Shown here piece by piece: positions 23,870 through 36,215 of a stretch of 64,000 nucleotides of DNA (its first letter is position 1; the number at the start of each line of letters is the position of its first letter). A program made the position numbers and the translations under genes. The DNA comes from Tetrastigma voinierianum (lineage: Eukaryota; Streptophyta; Magnoliopsida; Vitales; Vitaceae): positions 1,612,001 through 1,676,000 of the forward strand of contig JAEQBH010000193.1 of the NCBI GenBank assembly GCA_016808115.1, in the 5' to 3' direction. The notes beneath the pieces are model-generated. The model ran no database searches, had not been told where the DNA came from, and was given only the letters and a program-made list of their open reading frames with translations.

Positions 23870-25170
23870 CCTAAACAAGAAGGGATATAGGTCTCCCGCA
23901 TCGTGTCCTCGCGCTCCCACATAGACTCCTCCACTCCATAGTGACACCATAGCACCAACACTAGCCTCACGGTCTTGCGTCGCAAAACCTGATCACAGCT
24001 ATCTAAAATGAACACTGGTCCCTCCTCTAAGGTCCCATCCGTGTCAACCTCTATCTATCCCCAATCCACCACATGAGCTGGATCTGGAGTGTACTTCCTT
24101 AGCATGGAGACGTGAAACACCTCGTGGACACATGACATGTCAAGGTGAACGCCTAACCCAGACAAGAATAAAGGCCTATCCCCGAGTATCTCAAGGTCCA
24201 ATGAACCCTGCACATAAACTTCCCACGCCACGAACATGACCACTCCCCCCCCAGTGACACCTCAAGAAGACGTGATCCCTAACCTCCGAACTCTAAGGGT
24301 CGACACGCACATCCGCATAATTTCATCGCTCCTCGAGCCATGCTAAGACGCCGTCAGACAAGCTCACCTTCCTGAGAGGTGTCTCTAATCGGGACGACCG
24401 CGGATGGAGCCTCTCCCACCTCGATCCAACACAAAGGTGATTCACGCCTCCCATACAATGCCTCATACTCTGCCATCCGTATACTCGCCGGTAATCGCTT
24501 GTTGTAGGCGAATTTCACTAGTGGCAAATGTTCCTCCCACCGCTCTTATGATCCAGACGCATGCTCGTAGCATGTCCCCTCTAATAACTGTGATAGCCCC
24601 CCGGGATCAACAATCGGTCTGAGGGTGGAACGCTTGTACTCCATCGCTCACCGTGGCGCCCATAGCCTGAAACTCTTCCAAAAGTGCGCTCGTAAACCCT
24701 GGGTCCATATCCGGCACTATGGATACCTTGGTGCTCCATGTATCCGACTATCTCTAATGTACAACCCAAGTGTAATCTCTCCAATGAGAAGGTCATCCGC
24801 ACGGCTAGAAAATGTGCCGACTTCATGAGCTGGTCCACTATCACCCATACCTCATCATGTCTCTGTGGTGTCCATGCGCGGGTCACAAAGTCCACTTGAC
24901 GTGGCTCCCACTTCCACTACCACCTCCAATGGCCAAGAAGCCCCGTCAGCTTCTCGGTGCTCACCCTTAACCCAAATGACATGTGAGACATCGCCGAACA
25001 AAGTCCCTACGTGTCTCTTCATCCCACTCCGCGACGAAGATCTCGTACATTCGTGCCACTGGTGTACGTAAATCGAGAGCAAAGGAAACTCCCCCCGGAA
25101 TCTCCTCTTCAAATCGATCAATCGGGGAACCACTACCCGGCCCCCTATATCGGCGACTACCACCGCGTGG
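23870..25170 (-). pseudogene. E2 integrase
   Basis: The minus-strand frames give 'MDFVTRAWTPQRHDEVWVIV' with 'DQLMKSAHFLAVRMTFSLER' (24895-24770), the start of the integrase core with its first catalytic aspartate. Further downstream is the C-terminal block 'VHEVFHVSMLRKYTPDPAHV' (24145-24070). The last block, visible near 23960-23890 as tryptophan/glutamate-rich sequence, matches the tail that ends E1's integrase. The upstream part around 25160-24900 holds the zinc-binding region, frameshifted. The enzyme would insert the element DNA. Stops and frame changes occur throughout. Confidence 0.85.
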
Positions 25171-26560
25171 AATCCGCCAAATTTCTCGCCACCCGTATTC
25201 GACTCAGACTCATCCCGATGGACACTATCTCCGTCTCCCGCACTCGGACTCCATCACCGCTTCAACAGACCTGCAGCCACTAAACTCCCAAGGTACCCTC
25301 GGGAGTTCGCTCAATCGTACCATAGCCCAACCGTCCCACGCCCGAGCATCCGGCCACCCCGAGAAGCTATACTAGCCAACGCTCCGACTTCCGACTAAGT
25401 GTGTATCGGGCCACCACACTTCCTCTTACTGTATGGTAATGCAAAGTGAAGTCATAATCCCTGAACTCCATCCATCTCGCCGCTTCATATCAGGTCCCGC
25501 CAAGCAGGAAGGCCATACTTCGACTTTTATGGTCCGAGTACACCCTTCGAACTCCGTCGATAAGTGGCGCCAAATCTTCAAGGCGGGCATCACGACCGCT
25601 AACTTCATCGCGCCAGGTAATCAGCCAGGACTTCAACCGACGAGAACCATAAGCTACTACTCCCTCCCGGATCGCATCAAAACACATCCCAATCCGCCTC
25701 GAGGCATCACAATACACCGCGGTACCTCGTCCCCCGGGGTCCGGGACTATCAAGATGGGAGCCTGGGCAGTCTCCTCTTCAACTCCCGAATGCCTCCTCA
25801 GACGGCCATCCCGCTCAACCACCTCCTCCGGTCAACTAATCATGCTACTATCCCGGGAGAAATCCTCAATGAATCTCCTATAATACCCAGCCAATCCCAA
25901 GAAACTACCTATCTCGAAGATCGACTTCGCCTCTCCCAACTCACCGCCTCGACCTTCTCCGGGTCGACCGACACTCCCGGAGCGCGTCGACACTACGGTT
26001 CGTAATCTCACCTCGCGAAGCCAAAACTTGCACTTATCGAATCCCGCGTATTACCATGGTCTCAACAATCAGAACGCATCCTCGCGATACTCACGCCTCC
26101 CACTCCTCGACCGGGAGTAGATCAAAACGTTATCCATGAAGACTACGACAAACCGATCTTAAATAGGGTCGAATATCCACGCATGAGATCCATGAATGTC
26201 GGGCCGGGGCGCATTCGTTAATCCAAAGCGGCATCACCGTGAACTCAGTGCCCATAACGCGCCCTAAACGCTTATCCTAGGATATCCGTTTCCCTAACCC
26301 TCGCTGATGGCAACCAAGGCGGCGGTCTATCTGGGAGTAGACTCGTTCCTTCAACTCGATAAACAATCGTCAACTCGATACGGTATCGATTCTCGATCGT
26401 AACCCGCTCAACCGCTTGCAATCAATGCACACCAAGGGTCTTCGCCCTTCTTCTTCGCAAATAACCGAGCTCGCATGGTAAGTGCCTTGGCCTAATGAAC
26501 TCATTCAATAGCTCAGAATCGACTCGAAGTTCCAATCCACCGTGCCATCCTGGCGTGAGT
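25170..26560 (-). pseudogene. E2 reverse transcriptase and RNase H
   Basis: RNase H is clear in the 110-codon frame at 25822-25490, with 'TAVYCDASRR', 'VVAYGSRRLKSW' and 'VYSDHKSRS'. Upstream, near 26155-26110, the RT active-site block reads F-M-D-N-V-L where active enzymes have two aspartates (FxDD), so the second catalytic Asp is replaced by Asn. Other RT blocks between 25830 and 26560 are frameshifted. A 190-codon plus-strand frame at 25433-26005 is the antisense shadow of this gene. Confidence 0.8.
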
Positions 26561-27249
26561 CATGAGACGGGTGAAGTACCAGGGTGTAACTCAATCAAGT
26601 CTACATCCTTATATGGAGGTAGTCCGTAGCTCATCTTAGAAAAACATCCGTATACTCGCAAACCACCTCTCGGTAGATCGGTCCGGTCTCACTCGCCCCT
26701 AGGTGGTAAGGCTCGCTAGGATAACCCGCCAACTGCCCCGACACTTGACTCATATACCGCATGGGGCAAAATGTCATGCTTGCCTCGAAATATCACACGA
26801 GTACACGTCCCCGTGTGTAGGCTAAGAATTCTCCTACGCCACAATCGATAACGACTGCAGTTTTCTACCAATCCATCCCCGTGATGACATCGAACTCGAC
26901 ATGTCCATGATCCTCAGTCCACCGGCAGAGTCCTCGAGAGATCTCCAACTCGCAAACCACGACATATCATCCCATTTCGCCAACCCAGAACTCTACATAT
27001 AAAGCGTTTCAAGGTCTCAACCTCTACGCCCAACTCTCTCTTTATGGTCAGGGTTGTCCCAACCATGGAATCCATATCTTGTAGCGAAGTCCTACAATCC
27101 TGGCCCGAATGGACAACTTCAGCCCATTCTCAAATCTCCCAACCTTAGCCCAGTTTGTGGCCACGTGATCATCAACAAATCGCGGTTAGCTCGTGGAACC
27201 TAGCCACAATTCATCACGCCCATCGCCCCTCGCCCATCTCTGAACTCCC
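26560..27249 (-). pseudogene. E2 protease and gag 3' part
   Basis: The protease end is recognised near 26920-26870 as 'MDMS..FDV....MDW' across a frameshift, the same motif as in E1. Upstream, at about 27190-27100, is the gag block 'VGRFENGLKLSIRARIVGLR', typical of this gag family. The gag tail with its zinc knuckle appears to be missing or scrambled between 27000 and 26950. At 27249 gag is cut by the family S insertion and resumes beyond 30345. Confidence 0.75.
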
Positions 27250-30200
27250 AGACGCCTCAAAATACCCTAGAATTTTTATAATAATTTTATTATATATTCG
27301 TATAAATTCACGCCTCAACTCTGGGTTTCTTCCTAAAAATTGGTAACCGACAAGTTATGAAATAGGCAAATTTAGTGAACCCAAAAAATTTGAGTTACAG
27401 AAACCCAAGGACAAATATGTAAATTGTCCAAAAAGGGGCTTAAAAGTTATAAATTGAAAAGACTACAATAAAGAAGAAATAATAGGAATTTGTTGTGTAA
27501 TTCCTAGAAGATGAGAGGCCAAAATAAAAAAAAAAAAAGAAGTTGAAATTCAAATATAAGAGTTGAAAAGACTTAAAGGCAATTATTGAAACGAACCCAA
27601 AAATGGTTTTGATGGCCAAACAAGGCTCAAGAAAAACATGGAATTTAAAGACCAAAATTGCCTCCAAAGGACAAAAAGAACAAACCGCGGAAGAGAGGAA
27701 AGAGAGCAAAAGAAGAAAGAAGAAGAGAAGAGGAAGAAGAGGAGGAAGGTGATAAAAAAGGCTGGCGTATGCGGAAACTACTAACCTCAGTATGGAACTT
27801 GATTTGTATGGATCCTTGGTTTTGCTCGTTAATAAGCCATTTTGATGTACTAAAACTCTAGGTTTGTTAGATTTTCATCCTAACCAAAGATGTATTGAAA
27901 TTAGTGGTTGCGAAAAACCTAAACGGCAAATGTAAGAAAATAAACAGAATCCTTCCTTCAGAAGGGATTCATGGTGAAATCAGGCAAATGATGCTAGGGT
28001 TTCTAGGAACAAAACCCAACCAACCCTTTATGATTTGCTGTGTATGGATCATAAACCATATCGGAGTGGGTTTGAAAGTGATTCATGAAAGAATTTGGAA
28101 GAAAAGATATCCATTGAAAGATGATTTGAGGATAACAGGTTAAAAGATGAATTTGAAAATGATTTTGAAGCATAAGGCTGAAGTATAGATTTGATCGGGG
28201 TTCAAAAGTAAGGAAAAATGGGAGAAAATAACAAAATCGGGCATTTTCTCGGTGTCTTCTACCGTACAATTGAAGTTCTTACCGGCAAGTTTGCTTCTCG
28301 GTCATTTTTTGGTCAGTTCCCACCCAGGAGTTAAGTTCTACCGGTACAATCCTATTCTCGCTTCCCAGCTTAACCACAGATTGCCACAACGTCTCATATT
28401 TCTAATCCGATTTGAGTGATTCAAGTGGCTACGTGAAATAGACTTCAAGTGAGAATCAAACTTAAAGAGAATCTTCAAATTTGATCCTATGGGATTAAAA
28501 ATTCACTCAAAAGTGAGCCATGTGCAAGAAAATTCCTGCATCAGTTTTTTATGAGTAGTCCGGTTGTTTCTGACGTGAACTTGAGTTTCTAAGTGTTCGA
28601 ATTGGGTGATTCCAGTTGAATAGAACCCTTAGCACCTTAGCTTTAATGAAAGTACAAAGACTAGAGTCAAATATGGTGCTAAGACCCCGGAAAAATTAGT
28701 AAATACAAACTGTTCCCAGTGTAATCCGATAAATCGACTAGTTGGTACGAAAATGCCATGGTAATTTGGTCGATAATCCGATTGGAAACGTGATTCCAAT
28801 TCCTAAGTAAAGTAGACTCAGGGAATAAGAATGAGTCTGTCAAAATGTACCGCACTACGTCAAGAAAGCTTTGCTTTGCCTCAACGAGCACTGCTTAGTA
28901 CGATTATTTCCGTACATAATCACTAAGAGTGAATAAAATTGCATTTGATCAGGGTACGGGTAGAAGACGACAACCTGCTCAGATTGACATCGAGAAAGCA
29001 AACGTAATCGATAATCGGTTTGTTTCGACTCTATCCTTAATTCGGGCGGTTTGGTAGTTTACCAATTAACTATGAATGAGAACATGAATCGAAGTTCATG
29101 AATAAGTATGTGATATGATTAAGGTAGATCGAAAGTATGTTCAAAGATAATAATGCAAAGTGAATATGAGGATTAATGTGATAATCGAAGAACCCGAATG
29201 AAAAGTGAATGATGATAAAGACGGATTCACCCAAACTAATCATTCACCGGTGGAAGGAAGAATATACTGTAATGAATCGCCGACGGATGCACCAACGCAT
29301 CCGTCGCAAAGGCACCCCGGAACAATTATCCAATGTCCCACACTTTGGCGAGATGCACTACCAGATCCGCTATGATGGCGAGTATGGCATTGAAGAATGT
29401 CCCACCTGGGCGGATGTACCCAATCGGTATCCGCTGATGGCGTATGGTATTTAATTGATACCACGTGTCGATGCACTAAACGGCATCCGCATGATGGGAG
29501 ACCGAATAAGTGATACCACGTGTCGGGATGCACCAAACGGCATCCGGCATGATGGGAGATAGAATTGTAAAATGGTAAGCATGGCCATCGACGATAATAA
29601 GGGCGGATTCATCAAACGAATCAGCCAAAATTAGAATCGACAGTCAAGGTGAAATAGCCAACATTGACGAGTGAAATGAGATATTTTTATGAATATGTTT
29701 GAATCTCATGAAATGAATTGTGGCATTGGAAATATATGATATGATATGAAATGATAAATGATTTGTATTACATTGAAAGTATGAGTATATATGTCGATAT
29801 ATTAGGCATATAGTTAATGATAAATGCTTGCCGAGTTAATTGAATATGGATTAGAATCGTATAGAACCACTAAGCATGAAAATGCTTAGCAGTTTTAACT
29901 ATGCGTTGTGTATCGAGTAAGCTAAGAGAAGAAGTTCCCAAGATCGCAAAATAAGCAGTCATAGAGAAAGTACGGCGATAAGTGTATACTCCAAATTTTT
30001 GCATATCATCTTTTGAACAAGTGGTGTTTGTAAACAAAAGGGTTAAACCTCGAAACTTGATTTTTGCGTATCATCTTGAAAAGGACATAGAACGCTTTTT
30101 CTTTGTAAAATGTATTTTGTTAATGCGGTAATGGGCTTACCACTGCTTTATATTTGTAAATGATTACGGGTTTCGCCTTAAAACCACCGAAACCGCTTTC

Positions 30201-30296
30201 CGCAACTAAACGACCAATAAAATGTTTTGCAAGATAAATGAAAACGCCGGAGTAAACCGGCCCGTTCGACCGCCAACGGTCGTCGGATTCGTCACA
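27250..30296 (+). mobile_element. Solo-LTR-like insertion in E2 gag (family S or relative)
   Basis: Gag sequence stops at 27249 and resumes near 30345-30440, so this block is an insertion. Its start, 'accctagaatttttataata', and its last 150 bp ('aatgggcttaccactgcttt ... ggattcgtca') resemble the two ends of 14601-16997 in opposite orientation. The middle is less alike, and it is longer (3.05 kb). It contains a purine-rich lysine/glutamate frame (27658-27861) and other short frames with no domain. Two near-identical segments at 29457-29565 each carry the G-box CACGTG. I see no gene. A clear target duplication was not found. Confidence 0.55.
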
Positions 30297-30831
30297 TATT
30301 TTTGAAAATAAAAATTAAATAAAACGTATAACTAAAAATAAACCGCGTCCCTTCGGCTTCCTTGCTCATCGCCTCGGGTCGGATCGCTAGGGCCGCATAA
30401 CCCCGAGCTCGCAATCTCTGAAAGTACTTACCATGAACAGCATCCTAAACTCGCCCATGTCATCGCTCTAGTTCCTAGGAGGTTCTCGCCATTTCCATCA
30501 TACTTGGGCCTCACCCTCTAGCTGGAACGCAGCTAGTCTAATCCGGGTCGCGTCAGAGATAATCTCCATAGCCTCTAACACCTTCTCGATTTGTATGAAC
30601 CAATGGTCTACCACCATCGAATCTCCTCCCCATGTGAATGTCGGAGGATGATACGCCTTAAACCTTTGGAGGTTACTAGGATCTTCCTGTCTACCTGCTA
30701 TACCGCCGTACCAGGCGATAGCAAATGGCCAGAATACCTACACCTCAAGAAAGTCCGGGCCGATCAAACACCGTGGTGCCCTCGACCAATACCCCGTGAA
30801 CGCCCCTCTACGCCCCGTCTCGACTAGCCAT
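30297..30831 (-). pseudogene. E2 gag, N-terminal part
   Basis: The gag ATG is at 30831 ('MASRDG' read on the minus strand), followed by stops and frameshifts. The blocks 'FKAYHPPTF' type near 30660, 'EKVLEAMEIISDATRIRLAA' near 30590-30530, and a following Q-L-E-G-E block match E1 gag at 6180-6320 in order. A TGA replaces a conserved tryptophan near 30505, as in E1. The segment at 30297-30345 ('tatttttgaaaataaaaatt') is AT-rich and belongs to neither clearly. Confidence 0.75.
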
Positions 30832-31992
30832 CTTACAATTCAATGGCAAAGTTAAATTCAATACAAGATTCTAAGGCATAAACACAAATCGGTGACACTA
30901 ATCATACATATAAATCGTAAGAGATATACATTTCGTCCTTGCATTTATAGGTAAAAGTGCAATCAATTTTGCATTTAAAATATTATTTTCAACAAAATTT
31001 TATTTTCGAAAATTTCAATTTTTGAAAATTTTATTTTTCGAAAATTTTGTCTAATTTTAGTTGATTTATATTATTATTTTTTTTAATTTAATAAAAATTT
31101 CTCAAACATTTTGTTATGAACAATGTCTATGAACCGGTTCACGAATGTCCAAAAATCACTAATGGGAAAAATACCTAGTCAAATCGGGCCAAAAATGTGC
31201 CGAAGACCGGAAGTGCATACTCACGTTTAGCGAAGATTGACTCGGCCGCTACACCGCTTCGCTGGGCCGCGCCGCTGCGCCGCCCGGGCGCCAGACGCCG
31301 GCTGCCGTACCAAGGCTACCGTCGCCCCACGCTACCCAAATTTCCAATGCAGCCTGAAGACTACAACAACATCACGCTCAACGCCCGCGCCCATGCCGCA
31401 CAATACCGGGTCTGCTCGTCACTCGCCCAAATGAAGCTGCCATGGTTCAAATGGGCAGAGCCCATTTCGTGTTTCTGTCAAATTTTTTTTTTTTCTTTCA
31501 TTTTTTCATTTCCCAGTTCTGGCCTACTGGAAAAGGTTTTGCACATTTATACATATTTTTTTTCCTCATTTTCCATACTCAAATAAATTTATAAAAATTA
31601 TTTTCCGATTTTCTCTTCCAACTTAGAAAATTTTTCATCACTAATAGGCCAAATAAATTTATAAAATTTATTCTTTCTCATTTTTGTTCTAGTTTTGTAC
31701 ACTGCAAAAATTTTCCAAAACTTTCCACTACACTAGTGCGTTATTTTTTCTAAGCACATGCCTTCACATAACATTTATTACGGTATATATACCATTCATC
31801 AAAACATTCATTAATAACATTTCATCAAATCACACAAAACACACGAAACACGTGCATGTAGTGTCCTAGTTTTGTCCCGTGATTTCCTAGGTAATCTCAT
31901 ACCTACACTCAACATCGAACCACACCTAGTGGTGATGGATACCCAAACCCGAGCTCCCTAGGTATTCGTATACCTAAGCTCATATCAAGTCA
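30832..31992 (-). other. E2 leader and primer-binding site, enlarged
   Basis: The primer site on the minus strand is 'tgatatgagc' near 31985, a decayed form of the initiator-Met site. The palindrome aggtattcgtatacct at 31960-31975 is shared with E1. The leader is about 1.1 kb against 0.38 kb in E1. The extra DNA includes an AT-rich stretch with 'cgaaaatt' dyads (30980-31060) and a GC-rich stretch (31240-31440) that gives only artefactual frames. No gene is seen. Confidence 0.65.
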
Positions 31993-34021
31993 TGACACCC
32001 CGATCCCGGGTCTCATGACTACCGTCAACCCGCGAAAACACTCATGAATGTCAGACCACATTTTTCATTTAAAATCTGGCAGAGTCTCCTTTGTGGTCGA
32101 GCTTCTGTACCCAAATACAATACCTACATATCCCGTCCCAAACAAGGCACATAATCCAATATATCCAACACATGAGTAATACGGCCACTGGGCTCATAAA
32201 CAATACTCACATACATACTAACCATGAATCCAACTATATACCCAATAGTTACAAGAGTTAATATGTTCTATACAACATATATCAAACTTATGTAGTTCTA
32301 ATACATAAAATCAGGGAACCAAAGCCACAACTCCTGCTTTCTTCTAATCCTCAGTCTCTAGGACAGCCTCAGACGCCCTCTTGTACCGTGAAAATAATAT
32401 CCTCGACGTACAGCCACCGCGAGTGAACCGCCCTGCGGGCTAATTACCTCACTCTGGCGTGCGTACTGCAAATTCTAAACGCATTCAAGAAAATGCATGA
32501 TCCTACTTGAATGTCTACATGACTAACTCCATCCCGAATCTCATCGACCCTCACACTCGCCCAAGCCTCGTATGAGAATATTATGTTTTATCAGTTGGAC
32601 TACCCTCCGATGTTTTAAATTGTGGACCATCTCCGATGTTATATTTAGTGACTACCTTCTCTTCTCTCGGCTGTATATCAATCGGGCCGCCTCCCACTTA
32701 CTGATATTATATGTGGACTACTCCTCCGACGTATATCAATCGAGCCGTCTCAACGATTGATATTTTTATGTGGACTACTCCGATCATTTCTAGTTTTAGA
32801 CAACCCGAACCATTTTCTAGACTGCCCTTCATGCACTAACTCCATAGTCCTGTGGGATGTTCCAAACGCATAAGCACGGCGACGCCAATTCAATACGCCT
32901 AATCACATGCAAATATGTAAACATTCACATATCCACATAATAGCCAATCACACAATCATGTCATGTAATTATCATTTCATACATCAAAATTAGCTCACTT
33001 GAGCTAATGATCAAACACGAGCAATTCGACTCGAATCACTCGACCAAACACATTTTCACACAAAAATATATATTTGTGAACACTATTTCCCGGGAATAGT
33101 GAAACCCTCGGTTACTATTCCCGATAACTATTGGAATCATCTAGCTCACCTTGTGAACCCGCATTTCCCGGCCATTTCCGGTCTCATTCCAATCAATACA
33201 TGATTTAATACAAATTTTATAAAATAAAACCCCCAAAAAGCCCCCATGATTACGGGCTGCACATTTGGATTCCATAAAATTATATCAATTCGGTCCCAAG
33301 GTTTGGGACCGATCAAACAGGCCCTCACGGCCTCATTCGACTCAAACATTTACGTTGTACTTAAAGAAGGAATAAAACCCAAGTAGGAGAAACCCTACCC
33401 TCTCGGAGCGCCTGAGAAACTCCTAAATCCGTACCCACGCCGGCCTTCTCCTCGCGCAGAGCGCCTTCCTTCTTGCCCCCAAGACCGACGGCCGGATCTC
33501 TGTAAACTCCAGAGAGAAGCTTAAGCTTCTCTCTCTAAAAACGAATTCTACTTGCTACCGGTTCTCCCCCTTTTCTTTTCACGTTTTCCTTTTCTTTAGT
33601 TGGAGAAGACGGCCACTGTTCCTTATTTTGGCCTTTTTTTCATTTAATCCAATTAAATCAATTAATTCCCTTCTTTCTCTAGTTTTGACATTCGACACTA
33701 TTTCGGCCGTCCATTTCCATCATTTCTCTACTCATACCACTTATGGTACATGAGTACTGTTACGTAGACTTTCGTATGATCGAAAATAGCTTTATCAAGA
33801 CTGAAACGCCATGCCTCAAAAACGTGCTAACTCGACTATCTTTAATTCTACGAAATTTTGCGTGCTAACTAGGTTTTTCGAGACGATTCCAATCTGAATC
33901 CATTTCACATCTGAGATTTAGAGAATAAATTGGGCGGATTTTTAAACTGAAATTAACAACTTTGTAATCGAAATTAAGATTTTGTCCTTTTTCCAGAAAT
34001 TGGAATTTCTCGGGGCTTACA
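31993..34021 (-). repeat. E2 5' LTR
   Basis: This is the partner of 21787-23744. On the plus strand it begins TGACACCCC at 31993 and ends GGGGCTTACA at 34021, directly before the ACTAT duplication. The two LTRs differ by many small insertions and deletions as well as substitutions. Confidence 0.9.
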
Positions 34022-34354
34022 ACTATATGTTATCCTCCCCAATGCGAGGAAAAGACCTAGAAAACCCCTTTTTTTTCCTAAGGAACCTGAAACCTAGTGA
34101 CCTAACACTCTAAGGAATTTTTTTTCATGTTTTAGTAAATTTTTATTTTTAGTTTTTATCACTAAAATCCTCTCTTTTTATCACAACCCAAATATCCAAA
34201 ATGAAATCACCAATATAAGCTGATTTTCGCCACCCCAATAAGAAAACTCATTCGTGGATAATTCGAAATCTATGCGTTATAGTAGTTATATGCTAGTATG
34301 AGGTATTAGGTTATAAATTTTGTTGATTAATACCCCATACTGGGGCATGAATCA
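34022..34354 (+). mobile_element. Repeat family R, copy 3, right part
   Basis: It continues exactly where 21786 breaks off: 'actatatgttatcctcccca' here equals 'actatatgtcatcctcccca' in copy 1 (7810). It ends 'tataaattttgttgatt' and 'catgaatca', the family terminus. Confidence 0.8.
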
Positions 34355-35375
34355 TTCGGTTACAACTGGTCAATATAAATCGGTCAATCGGGTTCAATCA
34401 GTCGATATAAATTGGTAGACCGTTTGGATGCAGTAGGCATCCATTTTGGTTCGACATGAAACGATCGACCGGATAGATGAGTTAGCCATCCATTTTTAGG
34501 GAATCGAATGATCGATCGGGTTCATAAAACCGATCACTACTTAGATGCGTGAGTTATCCATTTTTTTTCCGATATGAACGATCAATCCGTCACACAACAC
34601 GGATCTATTATAGATACCAAATGAATTAATCGATCTGATTATTCAATCGTCGATTCGATTCGATGGATCCGATAAGAATAATCCATTTTATAAGACCAAT
34701 ATTCAGCTGATTCAAGGAACTGAAATGAACGATCTGTTCATTAAAGATACGCAACTCGGTTTATTCAAATGCAAATCAATCGGTCCCACTGTTCATTTTC
34801 AACCACTATAACCATTAGTGATATGGAAAGAAACATCCATTGGTAGTTAAATTTGACTTATCTACAATTATAAGATCATTTAAGAGGTATGATATTATTT
34901 ATTTGATCCCTTCAACAACTCTCCTTCTTCCCAATCATCACTTTGTGAATCATTTCTCAAACTAAGATTGTAAGTACATTTATTACATTTTCATATTTTA
35001 GAGTGCACACTTGTGTTCATCCAAGCTTGTATTTGAAAGATCTTGAGAGCTTGAGAGTGTTTCAAATGAGAAAGTTTCAAGTGTGTATAACTTGAAGGAT
35101 TTTTGAAGAGCCTATTGAAGCCATAATCCAAGTGTAAAAGAAGAAGTTCGGGTTAGACCTTGCCACTAGTGGAACCCTCACCGGTTGAAGGTTGAGGAGA
35201 AGTGGACGTAGGCAAGAGTGTGCCGAACCACTTATAAAATCCACTTTGTTTTCATTCTATCTTTCATTTACTTTATTGCATTAAATTGAAGAATTTATTA
35301 TTATTGTGCAAAAGTTTTTTAGGAAAAACCAATTCACCTCCTCTTGTTAGGTTTAGTGAATCTCACGACATATTA
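34355..35375 (+). mobile_element. Ty1/copia (SIRE-type) LTR remnant
   Basis: The 3' half has the typical copia LTR order: 'gggttagaccttgccac', 'gtggacgtaggcaagagtgt', 'gccgaaccacttataaaatc', then 'attgcattaaattgaag' and a final 'aattcacctcctcttg'. These blocks are usual at the 3' end of SIRE/Maximus-like LTRs. The 5' half (34370-34720) consists of diverged short repeats with 'cgatcgaccgg' and 'atccattttt' landmarks at about 34441, 34489 and 34556. No primer site or coding region follows, so it is a solo or truncated LTR. Confidence 0.6.
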
Positions 35376-36137
35376 ATAGGAAATAAAAATTGGCTGAGAA
35401 AATAAAAAAATTGTAGACGAAGGGAAAGTTTAGGTTTATATAATTTTTAAGCAACATCTAATATTTCATTTTTAATTAATATCTATAAATTTGTATAGTT
35501 TTTTTATAATAAGAAATAAAAAGGTCCATATCGGCCCGATCCCTCTGCTATTCCACCACTGACCCCCCAAAAATCTCATAATTATAACTTCACCTTTACC
35601 CGATCCCTTCACTTGCTATCCAACGACTGACCCCCTGAAAAAATCTTATACTTATAACTTCACCATATATGTCACACCACGAGCTCTAAAGACAAAACTA
35701 AATGGAATTCAACCATCGCACACCAAATATAAATTATTTAAAATAAATAAACATATTACTTAATTTTAAAAAATTAAAATATCTTTTGTTATACACTTGC
35801 AATATTATTATTTTTTAAATGTTATTTAAAATATTCCTCATTTTAATAATTTTTATTTGTGAATGTACAAACAAATTGTTTCTAATCCAAATACATATCT
35901 ATATCCTAAAAATCATTAATGTTGGAAATCAAATTTTTTCCATAAATTATATAGTCATTGAATGTAAAAAAATATTTTCATCATTATCTATATCCAAGAA
36001 CCAATGTTTTCATCCACCAATTTTTATTTTTTTTTTGCATATAATATAAAAGCCTTAATTTTTATAATCTATATAGAAAAAATGGCTTACTTTTTAAAAT
36101 TTTAATAAAAAATCAAGGTAAATTTTTAACTAATTAG

Positions 36138-36188
<51 letters not shown>

Positions 36189-36215
36189 GTATGTATGTAT
36201 GTATGTGTGTGACTA
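35376..36215. other. AT-rich stretch with microsatellites, no gene
   Basis: A 60-70 bp direct duplication ('ataacttcacctttaccc' type) lies at about 35555-35690. A (TA)n run lies at 36139-36185, followed by (ATGT)n to about 36210. The short frame 35819-36049 is a low-complexity artefact. Otherwise I see nothing. Confidence 0.7.

Larger units (their letters stand above)
21787..34021 (-). mobile_element. Element E2: complete Ty3/gypsy LTR retrotransposon nested in repeat R copy 3
   Basis: On the minus strand the order is 5' LTR (34021-31993), primer site, leader, gag, protease, RT, RNase H, integrase, polypurine tract and 3' LTR (23744-21787). A perfect 5-bp duplication, ACTAT, lies at 21782-21786 and 34022-34026. 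The R repeat continues without loss on both sides, which proves the insertion limits. The primer site and leader resemble those of E1, but the LTRs differ, so E1 and E2 are separate families of one lineage. The gag gene is interrupted by a 3 kb solo-LTR-like insertion (27250-30296). All genes are broken. Confidence 0.85.

Noticed and set aside
25433..26005. 190-codon plus-strand open frame
   Set aside because: It is the antisense of E2 RT and RNase H, which show family motifs on the minus strand.
27658..27861. Basic and acidic low-complexity frame 'MPPKDKKNK...'
   Set aside because: An AG-rich simple sequence inside a non-coding LTR-like insertion, without a start context or relatives in the window.
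31197..31586. 129-codon GC-rich open frame in the E2 leader
   Set aside because: No domain, runs into a T-rich stretch, and the high GC content makes chance open frames likely.
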